From Desulfobacteraceae bacterium UBA2245 (lineage in GTDB: Bacteria; Desulfobacterota; Desulfobacteria; Desulfobacterales; UBA2245): 64,000 nucleotides of DNA. Location: assembly GCA_002347265.1 (NCBI GenBank), contig DDYB01000019.1, positions 62,001 to 126,000 on the forward strand. Direction: 5' to 3'. Below are positions 28,108 to 37,479 of this stretch, piece by piece (positions within the stretch are counted from its first letter, which is position 1; every line of letters begins with the position of its first letter). The position numbers and the translations under genes are program-made. The notes below the pieces were generated by a model that saw only the letters and a list, made by a program, of their open reading frames with translations, ran no database searches and was not told the DNA's origin.

Positions 28108-29346
28108 TTAATCGATCGGATTCAGTTCCTGTTCCTGCGGAAATATCGGCATGTACCGATAGGAAATCATGATCAGAATTACTCCGTAAGCCACCGGCAG
28201 CACGGTTGTAGCCACTTCCTGCCAACTCGGAATATACAGGTACCATTCTTCAAACGGCAGTACGGGAACCGCCATGGTCTGAAGAACCATCACCCAGCGG
28301 TTCAGACTCACACCGATAACCCCGAAGATAACGGCGACCCACAATCCAAAGGGGCTCTTTCTGCCCTTCTCCGAAATCAGAATCAAGCCCGGCGCTATTC
28401 CGCCAAGAATCAGTTCGGCGCCCAGAATCCAGATTCCGTAAATGGAAGTGCCGAAGAAATGATCGATGGTAAAGCCCATGGACGGAGCGGTCACGGCCGC
28501 CCAGTAAATCGTGTCGATGAGCTTTGCGGCCGTATAGGTAATGATCATCCAGCCGGATATCTTGGCCAGAAGTTCGATGACATTGTCCTTGACCAGCTTC
28601 TTGCCCGTGATCACCTCGGTGATTTTGGTAATCAGGATGGTAAAGCAGGGACCGTAGGCTGCCGCAGACCAGGTAAACAGGAAAAACGCCCAGGGCCAGA
28701 TCAGAACGCCTTCACGGTAGGAGAACGGCCGTCCGAACAGCACGCCGGCCACGCCGCCCAGCGATCCTTGATGGAAAAAAGACAGGAACGCGCCGGTGGC
28801 TGCAAAGATGGCCATAATTTCGTGCATGTTGTGGGCCAGGTTGTGAAAGAAAGGAACTTTGTTGATCTGACGGTTTTCCAGAATCAGCGGAATGTACTCA
28901 ATGGTCAAAACCGCAAAATAACAGGAAAGGCAGAAAGCCACTTCCGTCAGCATGGAATGAACATTGGCATGCCAGAAAATGAACCAGGCTCTCAGCGGCT
29001 GGCCGACGTCAATGGCAAGAATCAGCAAAGCGCTGCTGTAGCAGATGAAACCGATCAGCACCGCGTAATTGATGATGTTTTTAAGTTCGTCCTTTCCGAC
29101 AAGATACCTTAAAAAACCGGAGAAAAAGGCGCCGCCGCCCACAGCGATAACCGCCAGGTCCGCCCATATCCACAACGCGAATCCGTAGGCATCATTCATG
29201 TTGGTCTGGTTCAAGCCCTTGAACCAGCAAAGAAACATGGCATAAACGCCCCACAACAGTACAATGCCTGCAATTCCGATCCACAAGGCAAATTGCCGAA
29301 AGGGACATCTCTTTACGCCCTTGGGTATCAATGCAGAATCATCCAT
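28108..29346 (-). CDS. qrcD: Menaquinone reductase, NrfD/PsrC-like membrane subunit
   Basis: The 412-residue protein has about ten membrane helices and the NrfD-family features, such as the long N-terminal helices (IGIAGIVLLWGVYAMFLCW), the FYSREGVLIWPWAFFLFTWSAAAYGP-like middle and a C-terminal quinone-site region. In the Qrc complex of sulfate reducers this subunit holds the menaquinone site and anchors the periplasmic parts. It lies after the iron-sulfur subunit with a 64-base gap, in the order A-B-C-D known for Desulfovibrio. Confidence 0.92.
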   Translation of the reverse strand: MDDSALIPKGVKRCPFRQFALWIGIAGIVLLWGVYAMFLCWFKGLNQTNMNDAYGFALWIWADLAVIAVGGGAFFSGFLRYLVGKDELKNIINYAVLIGFICYSSALLILAIDVGQPLRAWFIFWHANVHSMLTEVAFCLSCYFAVLTIEYIPLILENRQINKVPFFHNLAHNMHEIMAIFAATGAFLSFFHQGSLGGVAGVLFGRPFSYREGVLIWPWAFFLFTWSAAAYGPCFTILITKITEVITGKKLVKDNVIELLAKISGWMIITYTAAKLIDTIYWAAVTAPSMGFTIDHFFGTSIYGIWILGAELILGGIAPGLILISEKGRKSPFGLWVAVIFGVIGVSLNRWVMVLQTMAVPVLPFEEWYLYIPSWQEVATTVLPVAYGVILIMISYRYMPIFPQEQELNPID

Positions 29347-29410
29347 CGTTTCTGTACTCCTCAGTTATGGTTGCTTATAATGTTCTTGTTGACGGGTGCT
29401 CGGCCACTGT

Positions 29411-30196
29411 CTACCCTTTGGCTTTCTGCTCTTGATCCTGATAATTGTCGGCCATCCACCGGACCCACTCACGATCAGTAACATAATAAACCTTGGGGTT
29501 GGTCCCAAGTCGCTCCAGAAGGCGGAATGCTCTTGGATCGTGCTTCAGCTTGTAAACGGCGTGCTTGGGATTGTCGAGATCGCCAAATGTGATGGCGCCG
29601 GCCGGGCATGCCTGAGTGCAGGCTGTCTGATATGCGCTCTCTTCTATCTCACGGTGCCCGGCGGTAAGTGCCTTGTCCTTGGCCAGCTGGTATCTGTGAA
29701 AGCAGAAGCTGCATTTTTCCACGACGCCGCGCATGCGGGGAGAGACGTCCGGGCTCAGATAATTTTTCATTCCCTCGGGCCAGACCGGATCCCACCAGTT
29801 GAAATACCGCGCATGATAAGGGCAAGCGGCCATGCAGTATCTGCAACCAAAACACCGGGTGTAAATCTGGCTGACTATTCCGGTTTCATGGCTGTAATCC
29901 GTAGCCGTGGCCGGACATACCGAAACGCAGGGCGAATGCCCGTGTTTCGCCTCGCAGTGCATGCAGGGCCTGGGAATATAGCATATGTCGGCATCCGGAA
30001 AGGGCTTGCCGTTGCTCATCCGATAGACGCGCATCCACATGATGTTATCAAGTTTGTTGGTTTCATCTTCCTTGAAGGGCACGTTGTTTTCAGCCATGCA
30101 CGCCACCATGCACGCGCCGCATCCGGTGCACTTGTCCAGATCGATGACCATTCCGTATTTTTTGCCTGTTTTGTGATGTCCTTGTTCGTTTTTCAT
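29411..30196 (-). CDS. qrcC: Menaquinone reductase, iron-sulfur subunit
   Basis: This 261-residue ferredoxin-type subunit has four cysteine clusters: DKCTGCGACMVACMAENN, CMHCEAKHGHSPCVSVCP, CFGCRYCMAACPYHARYFN, and KCSFCFHR paired with ACTQACPAGAITFGD. The arrangement is that of four-cluster electron-transfer subunits related to PsrB/NrfC/DmsB. It would pass electrons from the cytochrome and molybdopterin-like subunits to the membrane subunit and menaquinone. There is no signal peptide, so export with the Tat-signal-bearing QrcB partner is likely. The start ATG is followed by a Lys/Gly/His-rich stretch normal for this subunit. Confidence 0.93.
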   Translation of the reverse strand: MKNEQGHHKTGKKYGMVIDLDKCTGCGACMVACMAENNVPFKEDETNKLDNIMWMRVYRMSNGKPFPDADICYIPRPCMHCEAKHGHSPCVSVCPATATDYSHETGIVSQIYTRCFGCRYCMAACPYHARYFNWWDPVWPEGMKNYLSPDVSPRMRGVVEKCSFCFHRYQLAKDKALTAGHREIEESAYQTACTQACPAGAITFGDLDNPKHAVYKLKHDPRAFRLLERLGTNPKVYYVTDREWVRWMADNYQDQEQKAKG

Positions 30197-30218
30197 CAGA
30201 ACCTCTTAATCCTATGCG

Positions 30219-32459
30219 TTAGGCGATGGTCAGCTTTGCCCTGATTCCCCATGCTGCGTCCAGACCGGAAACAGGGTCCTCCACCGATCCGATGAATTCA
30301 TTGACATTCAGCCCCTTGCCGGCCAGAAATTTATCATAGGCCTTGTGACCCAGACCCCTGGGCATGGCAATAACGCCGGGCACAATTCCCTCAAAGACAT
30401 TCACCCGAACGCGGGCCGAGCCCCTGGGCGTTTCCAGAACCGCACTCTTTCCGTCCGCCAGCCCGTATTGCTTGGCGGTTTCGGGATTTATCTCAACAAA
30501 AATATCTTTTTTCTTCAAAATCCTGTCGGAAACGGTCTTGATGACAAACGGCGGATCACCGATAAAACCATTTGCCAGTCGCATGGAATCGTACGGTATC
30601 AGCGTCAGCGGATAGGATTCCTTGTCGCCCTCGATGGAAACGGTTTCGCCGATGGCGGTCAGCGCGCAGAATTCAAACTTGCCGGACGCGGTCTTAAAGG
30701 CTTTATCCCAGGCCGGCGGCTGATATTGTTCCGCAATCAGCATGCCTTTGGCGTTCAGCTTGTCCCAGTGATCGCCCAGGGTTTCTTTCAGACACTGCTC
30801 GTAATCTTTCCACGGCATGGCCTCAGCCAGATTTCCGCCAATGCCCTTTGCGACCTGGATCAAAACATCTCCGGTATATTTTGTATCAAACTGAGGTTTC
30901 ACCACCGGTCGGCTTAGGGAGATGCTGGGAACAGCCATTCCCAACGGGGTCGGAATATCCTGATATCTTTCCAGATAGAAATGATCCGGAAGGATCAGAT
31001 CGGCATACTGTGCGGTTTCGTTCATATGAGAAGAAAAGCTCACCACGAACGGAATCTTGTCAAAGGCCGCTTTGACGGCCGCGCTGCCGGACAGGGTGTA
31101 GATCGGATCAGCTTCCCAAACCAGAAGCGCCTGAAGCGCATAAGGTTTTCCGGACTCGGCAGCGTTGACCACACGGTTTAAAAGATACCGGGAAGCGAAC
31201 GGGTCGCTCTGCGCACCGTCGATTCTGGGTTGCTGAAGCCCAGCTTCAGCCACCGCATCGGCCGGTGCCTTTGGCCAGTTGATGTAATCGGCAAAAGGCA
31301 CCGCGCTGATTCCGCCCTTTTGATTGATGTTGCCAACCAGAGCGTTCAGCGCATGAATCGCCATGCTTTCGAAAAGGCTGACGGGTGTGTTGCCCTGGCC
31401 GCGGCCGCAGAGCGCCACGGGTTTTGAAGCCTTGGCGAAACTAACGGCCAACTCGTGAATCACAGCCGGCTTCACGCCGGTGATATTCGCCACAGATGCC
31501 GGCCAGTAGTTTTCCAGCACCCAGTCTTTAAAACCTTTCTGCTTCTGCCCCTTGGCATCTTCCCATGACTCGAAACCGGCGGCATATTTTTCAACAAATT
31601 CTTTGTTGTACAACGATTCCTTGATAATCTCATGGGCCAGACCGAGCGCCAGAACCGCTTCGGTTCCCGGGTTGATCGGCACCCACTTGTCGGATTTGGC
31701 GGCGGTATTCGAAAGCCGCGGCTCAATCTGGACGATTTTTCCCTTCCCGCGCAACTCGCTGTTGGCCCGGAACATGTAAACCGGCGAACCCCATCCTTCG
31801 ATAACGCCGCTGCCGAAGCTCAATACGAAATCGGAGTTGAACAGATCAAAACCGGCAGAGGCTTCCGATCCCTGCATGGTCTTAAACGCCAGTTCGTAAC
31901 TGTCCCGAATCGAGGGGGTTCTGATAAAGTTGGAAGAGCCATAGGCCGCCAGGAATCGTTTCAGAAGCTGCGGAACAGTGCCCTGATCAGATCCGGCGAC
32001 ACAGGCAACCGTATGAGCCTGACCGGCTTTTCGGATCTCAGCCAGCCGCTTCGTAATCTCGGCGAGCGCAGTGTCCCAGTCCACTTTCTGCCACCGGCCT
32101 TCTCCCCGGTTTCCGGATCGCATCAAAGGCTGTTTAACCCGCGTTGGTCCATACAAAGTCTGCAACCCGGACAGCCCGAGGATGCAGATTCCGCCGTCAT
32201 TGACAGGATGGCCCTCGATTCCCTCAATTTTGATCGCCCGGTCTTCAACTTTTCGAACCGAAATGCCGCACCCGCCGGGGCAAAGCGAACATACCGATTT
32301 GGCATACGCCTTTTCGCCATCTGCAGGCACCGGGGTCCACGGCCAGTTCTGGGTCCAGATGGAAAGATCGTCAGTCAATTTCCAGGGCAATGGCGTGACA
32401 ACTATGCCTGCTGCGGCACCAACTCCCAGTGATAAGAAACCTCTTCTGTCTATCTTCAT
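30219..32459 (-). CDS. qrcB: Menaquinone reductase, molybdopterin-oxidoreductase-like subunit
   Basis: The 746-residue protein begins MKIDRRGFLSLGVGAAAGIV, a twin-arginine signal, so it is exported folded to the periplasm. Residues about 55-70 hold CSLCPGGCGISV, part of an N-terminal iron-sulfur site, followed by the domains of the molybdopterin oxidoreductase family (LSGLQTLYGPTRVKQPL, LCGRGQGNTP, then the C-terminal cap with LETPRGSARVRVNVFEGIVPG). In characterised Qrc this subunit has the family fold but no Mo cofactor and serves structural or electron-transfer roles. It follows qrcA and precedes qrcC by 22 bases. Confidence 0.92.
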   Translation of the reverse strand: MKIDRRGFLSLGVGAAAGIVVTPLPWKLTDDLSIWTQNWPWTPVPADGEKAYAKSVCSLCPGGCGISVRKVEDRAIKIEGIEGHPVNDGGICILGLSGLQTLYGPTRVKQPLMRSGNRGEGRWQKVDWDTALAEITKRLAEIRKAGQAHTVACVAGSDQGTVPQLLKRFLAAYGSSNFIRTPSIRDSYELAFKTMQGSEASAGFDLFNSDFVLSFGSGVIEGWGSPVYMFRANSELRGKGKIVQIEPRLSNTAAKSDKWVPINPGTEAVLALGLAHEIIKESLYNKEFVEKYAAGFESWEDAKGQKQKGFKDWVLENYWPASVANITGVKPAVIHELAVSFAKASKPVALCGRGQGNTPVSLFESMAIHALNALVGNINQKGGISAVPFADYINWPKAPADAVAEAGLQQPRIDGAQSDPFASRYLLNRVVNAAESGKPYALQALLVWEADPIYTLSGSAAVKAAFDKIPFVVSFSSHMNETAQYADLILPDHFYLERYQDIPTPLGMAVPSISLSRPVVKPQFDTKYTGDVLIQVAKGIGGNLAEAMPWKDYEQCLKETLGDHWDKLNAKGMLIAEQYQPPAWDKAFKTASGKFEFCALTAIGETVSIEGDKESYPLTLIPYDSMRLANGFIGDPPFVIKTVSDRILKKKDIFVEINPETAKQYGLADGKSAVLETPRGSARVRVNVFEGIVPGVIAMPRGLGHKAYDKFLAGKGLNVNEFIGSVEDPVSGLDAAWGIRAKLTIA

Positions 32460-32535
32460 ATTCTACCCCTTACGTCTGAAAAAGAAGCAAGCTTTTCAGC
32501 AAACCAATTTTTGTAAAAAAGTGGTTTAGCCATAG

Positions 32536-33153
32536 TTACTTGTGACAGACAAAACACGCATCTTTTCTTCCGCCACCCATGTCGGCGTGGCACTCGGCGC
32601 AATCATCCATCTTCATCCGATCCCACGAATTCTGCTTGATTCCGGCGATGTTTTTCCCCCAGATATCCCGACTGTATCCCGTAAGCCTGTTCTCTTCATA
32701 AATCCTGGAATGCTCCGATTCGCCGATGGGGCCATGGCAGATCTTGCATTCCAATTCAGCCATTTTGATATGGGCTGCGTGAGAGAAGAAAACACAGTCC
32801 GGTTGCCGGGAATAACTCAGCCATGGAACCTCTATTCCCTTTGCCACATATTCTTCGACAAACTTCGCCTCCTCGGGGTTTTCCCCCATCGCCGACTCGT
32901 GGCATTCAATGCACTGAGCCAGCTTGGGAATGCCGGAGAAGCTTCCGTCTTCGCGGAAGAAATGGCAACTTTCACATCCCTCAGCAACGGATTCAACATG
33001 CAGAGCATGATTGAAATCGATCGGCTGTTTTTTCTGGGAGTAGAGAAGCTTAGGAAAGATAATCCATCCTATAATGACACTGATGGTAAACCCGATAAAA
33101 AAATACAGGACCAAAATTCCACGGGGTCCGCTTTCTTGCCCTTTCCCATCCAT
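32536..33153 (-). CDS. qrcA: Menaquinone reductase, multihaem cytochrome c subunit
   Basis: The 205-residue protein has an uncleaved N-terminal membrane anchor (about residues 14-33) and five classic CxxCH haem sites: CESCH, CIECH, CKICH, CAECH and CFVCH. Extra histidines (NHALH, FSHAAH) would be the distal ligands. Characterised QrcA has six haems. The sixth site is not obvious here, with DCVFFSHAAH standing where a variant site might be. It accepts electrons from periplasmic type I cytochrome c3 fed by hydrogenases and formate dehydrogenases. An AGGAGG-like site precedes the ATG. It is the first gene of the operon. Confidence 0.93.
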   Translation of the reverse strand: MDGKGQESGPRGILVLYFFIGFTISVIIGWIIFPKLLYSQKKQPIDFNHALHVESVAEGCESCHFFREDGSFSGIPKLAQCIECHESAMGENPEEAKFVEEYVAKGIEVPWLSYSRQPDCVFFSHAAHIKMAELECKICHGPIGESEHSRIYEENRLTGYSRDIWGKNIAGIKQNSWDRMKMDDCAECHADMGGGRKDACFVCHK

Positions 33154-33568
33154 ACGTTTTATCCTCCGAATCTACTCTTGCAAACTGCTTGGGTTGATCC
33201 TTTAAAAAACGGTCAATACTCTATCGGCTTTCCCGAGTATGAATAAATACTACCCAAAAATCGCATGGAACATTTCAAGAAAACAAGTCAATTTAAACAG
33301 CAAATTTCGCTATTGCTAAGGCAGAAAATAAAATTTGCCAAAGGTCAACGTTTATCTTCGGATGGTATATTTGTCAAGGGAAAAAAGCCGGGGCAGGCGG
33401 GGAAGAATCGCACATCCTTGATGCTTTTTGGCAGCGGCTTGACGATCGGCAATTTCGAAGCAAATCCTGTATCCTGCAACCGGATAAGATTCTTGCGTAC
33501 CAGCTCGAAAACGCCGGAAAATAACAAAAAACAGGACCTTCCGCTGTCCGGCCTGATGGGGGTTTGCC
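33154..33568. other. Intergenic region upstream of the qrc operon
   Basis: This 415-base stretch lies between the end of the M16 protease gene and the qrcA start. It should hold the qrc promoter. On the minus strand I see TTGACT (near 33282-33287) and TTGACC (near 33210-33215) boxes, but neither has a convincing -10 at the right distance. No sigma-54 type GG/GC pair was noticed. Short open frames here lack ribosome sites and coding character. Confidence 0.4.
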
Positions 33569-36424
33569 CTAGGGCATTTTCGGCCCGGCAACAAAAACAG
33601 CCGACTTCTGCGAATTCAAATAGGTTCGGGCCAGTTGATTCAGTTGTTCAGGCCTGACCGAAACATAGGTTTGTACCAGGCTCCGGCTCCAGTCGATTTG
33701 TTGCGGATACCGCCTGGAATCGGAAAGAACCGAATTCAGCCAGTATTCGTTTCTTCGAACCATATCCTGAATTCGATTCATGGCAGGCGTCCTGACGCGT
33801 TCAAGCTCGTCCATGTCGATCTCTTCCGATGCCAGTTTTTCGGCAATTTTGTGAATTTCAGAAATAATGGCATCGATTTTTTCCGGTTCCGAATACACCA
33901 TCGCCTGAAACAGGCCGTAGCCTGGATATGCCCGGGAAGAACGGTTATATGCAAAGGGAGAATATGCAGCCCCCATGTTTTCACGAACCTGCTGGCGCAA
34001 TCGATCCGAAAAAATTTCCGCCAGTATCGAAAAACATCTGGTCCTTTCGATATTCCATGTGTCTTCCGTGGGATAGGCCACAATTAAAAGATTTTTGAGA
34101 ATCCGGGTTGGAACCCGGATCGTTAGCTTCTCCCCGAACGGAAAAACCGGAAGATTCGATGTTTTTTTCTTTTCAACCGCGTCTTTTCTTGGCGGAAGCG
34201 ATCCGAAATACCGGTAAGCCAGATCGATCACCTGATCGGTCTGGAAATCGCCCACAACGGAAAGTTCTATCGGTGCGTTTCTGATGGCGGGATCAATCCA
34301 GGATCTCACATCCTCGATGGAAAGTTTGGTGAATTCGGCATGGGAAGGAAGTCCGAAGCGCGAATCGCCGCCGGCCAGAAACCTTTTTCCGTAAAGGGCC
34401 ATTCCCCCCTCGACGGTGCTTTCCATCTCCCGGTACTCCTGGGAAAACCGATTCATTGCCTGATCATGAGCCTGCTGCCGATACGCAGGGTCCATCAGAT
34501 GCGCGTAAAGCAATTGGAAGAGGACTTCGATCTCGGCGGGAACGGTCTGGCCTGAGAAAGAAAACCGATCCTCTCTGGTCTGAAACTCCAGGCGGGTTGT
34601 TTTACCTGCCATGGCCCTGTTCAACTGATCCCTATCCAGATGTCCCAAGCCGCTTTCATTGACAACCTGCTGCGATAAAGCGGAAAGGCCCGGCTTATCC
34701 AGTGGTTGCGAGGCATCGCCCTGGCCGAAGGATAAATCCGCCAGAATTTCGCCGGCCTCGAAATCCGTTTGTTTGAGATTCAATCTGAATCCGTTTTTAA
34801 AATCAATCATCGTGATGCCAAGATCCGGAATCTTCCTCGTTTTTTGAATTTCCCCCCTTTCCTGGGGAACGGGAAGGTAGGGGAATACCGCCGATTCCGG
34901 CTGGTCGGGCCGCGCGACCTTTCGGGCTCTGCTTTTTTCAAATGCGCTTAGAATCAGATCTTCCGGTGTTGTGCCCTTGCCTTCCAATTCCGCGTTTCCC
35001 GTAACCAGAACCAGAAGATGATCATCGGCCCAGTTCTTGCGGAAGACCTTCATAACGGATTCCATGTCAAGGGATTCAATAAACGGCGCAAAAAGCGCTT
35101 GAATCTGCGCCGGAGACTGCAGCACCTGTCCACTGCCTAAATACCTTATAATCCGGGGCCCCAGATCGCGACTGCTGCGCGTCGAAGCTTTTTGCGCTTC
35201 CTGATCCAGTTCGGAAATAATATCCTTTTTTACCCGCTGAAGTTCAGCTTCGGCAAATCCGTGCGTCAGCGCGCTTCTCAAGGAAATTTCCAGCGCGTAT
35301 AACGTTTTTTCCCAGTTTTCAGGGATTGTTTGCGCCGATACTTCCGCATAGGCGACCTCCTTCAGATAAATACCCGACCCCGCGACCGCATCGGTAAAAG
35401 GAGCGTCCGGCTCCCGCGCAGCCGAATCCAGCCGGTTCTGCAGCATGCGGTCAGCCACCGACGCCGTCCACAGCTCCTGCCGCAACGCCTTGGAATCACC
35501 AATAAAAGTGATTTTCCGAAGGGTCTCAAGGCTGATTGTCGTATTTCCAAGCTCTTTTTCATGGTGGTAAAACGGCTTGATGCCCTTGTGATCAAACCGC
35601 CCCACCCAGCCGTCTTCCACCGGCGCTTCAAGAGGAGTTCGCGTGGCCAGGTCCCCAAATTTTTTTTCGATCATCGACTCCGCCATGGCAGGCTTGAAAT
35701 TGCCCACCATGACCAGCGTCATGTTTCCCGGAACATACCAGGAATTATAAAACTCCTTCAACAAGGGTTGATCGGCGGTCTGAATCACGCTTCGAATGCC
35801 GATGGGCTGGCGCCGGCTGATGCGCGCTTCATCGAACTCAAACCTCAGCGAGGCCTCATAGGTCCGATAATCCGCCGAATCACGGCTGATCTGTTCGGCC
35901 AGCACCACCTTGCGTTCCCTCTCGATTTCCTCCGGAAGCAACAAGGCGCCGCCCGCAAAATCTTTTAAAACCAGCAGGCCCTTTTCAATACTTTCGGAAG
36001 TTCCGTCGGACAGGAAAAGATCATAGGCAGTTCCGTTGAATCCCGTATGGGCATTGGCATCCGGCCCGAACCGCATCCCCAGAGATTGAAAATAAGACAC
36101 CAGTTCTCCCGGTTCGAAGTGGGTGGTCCCGCAGAACATCATGTGTTCCAGAAAGTGAGCGACCCCCTGCTGGTGCTCCTGCTCCTGCAGAGAGCCTGCC
36201 TGTATGGCGAGATGAAGGCTCACCCGGCCTTCCGGCCGGTTGTTTTCCATCAATACGTAACGAAATCCGTTGGGCAGCACCCCGAAGACAAGAGCCGGAT
36301 CCGGCTTTAGATCGCTGTTTGAGTGGGGCCATACATCGGCGGGAATCTGGCAGAATCCGGCAGATACGCACACACCTGCAAAAAAAATCAGAACTATAAA
36401 AAAACCGGCCCGTATTTTTTTCAT
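33569..36424 (-). CDS. Two-domain M16 family zinc peptidase
   Basis: The protein of about 951 residues starts with a signal peptide (MKKIRAGFFIVLIFFAGVC, cleaved near GFCQ), so it is periplasmic or lipid-anchored at most. The first M16 half has GVAHFLEHMMFCGT with the inverted HxxEH zinc site, followed by VLAEQISRDSADYRT carrying the third Glu ligand. The second half, after residue 490, retains the fold (SALSQQVVNESGLGHLDRDQ, MGAAYSPFAYN) but not the zinc site, as usual. Such proteases degrade peptides or small proteins in the periplasm. ATG 36424 gives the signal peptide at the N-terminus. An in-frame start at 36466 would put it internal. Confidence 0.88.
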   Translation of the reverse strand: MKKIRAGFFIVLIFFAGVCVSAGFCQIPADVWPHSNSDLKPDPALVFGVLPNGFRYVLMENNRPEGRVSLHLAIQAGSLQEQEHQQGVAHFLEHMMFCGTTHFEPGELVSYFQSLGMRFGPDANAHTGFNGTAYDLFLSDGTSESIEKGLLVLKDFAGGALLLPEEIERERKVVLAEQISRDSADYRTYEASLRFEFDEARISRRQPIGIRSVIQTADQPLLKEFYNSWYVPGNMTLVMVGNFKPAMAESMIEKKFGDLATRTPLEAPVEDGWVGRFDHKGIKPFYHHEKELGNTTISLETLRKITFIGDSKALRQELWTASVADRMLQNRLDSAAREPDAPFTDAVAGSGIYLKEVAYAEVSAQTIPENWEKTLYALEISLRSALTHGFAEAELQRVKKDIISELDQEAQKASTRSSRDLGPRIIRYLGSGQVLQSPAQIQALFAPFIESLDMESVMKVFRKNWADDHLLVLVTGNAELEGKGTTPEDLILSAFEKSRARKVARPDQPESAVFPYLPVPQERGEIQKTRKIPDLGITMIDFKNGFRLNLKQTDFEAGEILADLSFGQGDASQPLDKPGLSALSQQVVNESGLGHLDRDQLNRAMAGKTTRLEFQTREDRFSFSGQTVPAEIEVLFQLLYAHLMDPAYRQQAHDQAMNRFSQEYREMESTVEGGMALYGKRFLAGGDSRFGLPSHAEFTKLSIEDVRSWIDPAIRNAPIELSVVGDFQTDQVIDLAYRYFGSLPPRKDAVEKKKTSNLPVFPFGEKLTIRVPTRILKNLLIVAYPTEDTWNIERTRCFSILAEIFSDRLRQQVRENMGAAYSPFAYNRSSRAYPGYGLFQAMVYSEPEKIDAIISEIHKIAEKLASEEIDMDELERVRTPAMNRIQDMVRRNEYWLNSVLSDSRRYPQQIDWSRSLVQTYVSVRPEQLNQLARTYLNSQKSAVFVAGPKMP

Positions 36425-36545
36425 CAACCCAGACGCCCCCTTTGCGCCCGCAATCTCCAGCCGCACGGCACTTGACGGCCTCGCAAACAGTCACAAATCC
36501 CGGCGCAGTTCGGAATTTCAATCAGATCAGCACATTAATGATGAT

Positions 36546-36574
36546 AATTTAAAGCCTGTTTGCGATTTAAGCAA
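36546..36574 (-). promoter_or_regulatory. Candidate promoter of the M16 peptidase gene
   Basis: On the minus strand TTGCTT (36569-36574), a 17-base spacer and TAAATT (36546-36551) give four matches in each box. Transcription would begin about 115 bases before the start codon. Confidence 0.4.
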
Positions 36575-36619
36575 GTTTCGAATCAACCCGAACGCCGGAA
36601 CCATCCGCATTTTATGCAT

Positions 36620-36639
36620 ATTTTATTAAAAAATAAAAT
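36620..36639. repeat. Perfect 8-base inverted repeat
   Basis: ATTTTATT (36620-36627) and AATAAAAT (36632-36639) enclose AAAA, between divergent genes. It could be a weak hairpin or a binding site for a dimeric regulator. The rest of the 36425-36816 intergenic region shows, on the plus strand, a weak TTGATT (36721-36726) with TATGTG 17 bases later as a possible promoter for the DUF47 gene. Confidence 0.4.
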
Positions 36640-36816
36640 GGGCGCTCATGAATGCAATCGTGGTATAAAATTAAATGAAGCGCAAGGTCTCAACGCAATA
36701 AATGAGGGGCCTATTTTCCATTGATTTGACCCGGGGCTCATGATATGTGGCCGATCAAAGCTTCAAAGCATTCCGTGGGTTTTTTTGGATTTCATTCGGT
36801 AAAACAGGAATAAATA

Positions 36817-37479
36817 ATGCGCATACCCCTTTTGTCGCGATTCATGCCGTCACCCCTGACGGGGCTTAAAGAGCATGCCGAAAAGGTCAAGGAATGCGTC
36901 TGGTTTTTTCAGCAGGCCGTCGAGTCCCATGTTTCGGTTGAGCGGTTCGAAGATTTGCGAAAGCAGGTCATATCGCGGGAGCGCGAAGCCGATGAAATCA
37001 AACGTCGGTTATACGAGGGCATTCCTCAGAAGTTCATGCTGTCATCGAGCATCCGTTATCATCTGGTTCGGTATCTTCAGGAACAGGATCATGTAATTGA
37101 CGCCGTTGAAGATGCACTGGATTGGATATCCTGCCGCGGGAAACCCTGTATTCCGGAAAGCCTGGAAAAAGATTTTTTTCTTCTGGTCGACTCCGTCATC
37201 GATCCGATCGAAGAGCTCAGCAAAATGGCGGAAGAGGCTGCTTCATTTTTCAAAACCGGCGCCAGAAAACAAAAAAACGCGATCAAGGAAATCATACGAA
37301 GCTTGCAAATGCAGGAAAATGACGCCGATATCGTGGAAGACAAGATCAAACACGAAATATTTCACAGCATAAAAGATCCCACCGAGATCTACTATCTGAT
37401 ACGTTTGGCTGAGACCATCGGCTCGATAGCCGATCACGCCGAAAACGCCGGAGACATCATGAGGGCCGTGCTTTCATAA
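36817..37479 (+). CDS. DUF47/PhoU-like protein (TIGR00153 type)
   Basis: The 220-residue all-helical protein has the family start (RIPLLSRFMPSPLTGLKEHAEKVKECVWFFQQA), an EADEIKRRLYEGI metal-binding-like ExxxD region, and a matching region in the second half (MQENDADIVEDKIKHEIF). It is related to PhoU and is usually paired with a Pit-type phosphate permease, whose transport it may control. No pit gene is seen nearby in the window, so this copy is orphaned or its partner lies elsewhere. Its last 23 bases overlap the 3' end of the opposing AMMECR1 gene. Confidence 0.85.
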   Translation: MRIPLLSRFMPSPLTGLKEHAEKVKECVWFFQQAVESHVSVERFEDLRKQVISREREADEIKRRLYEGIPQKFMLSSSIRYHLVRYLQEQDHVIDAVEDALDWISCRGKPCIPESLEKDFFLLVDSVIDPIEELSKMAEEAASFFKTGARKQKNAIKEIIRSLQMQENDADIVEDKIKHEIFHSIKDPTEIYYLIRLAETIGSIADHAENAGDIMRAVLS

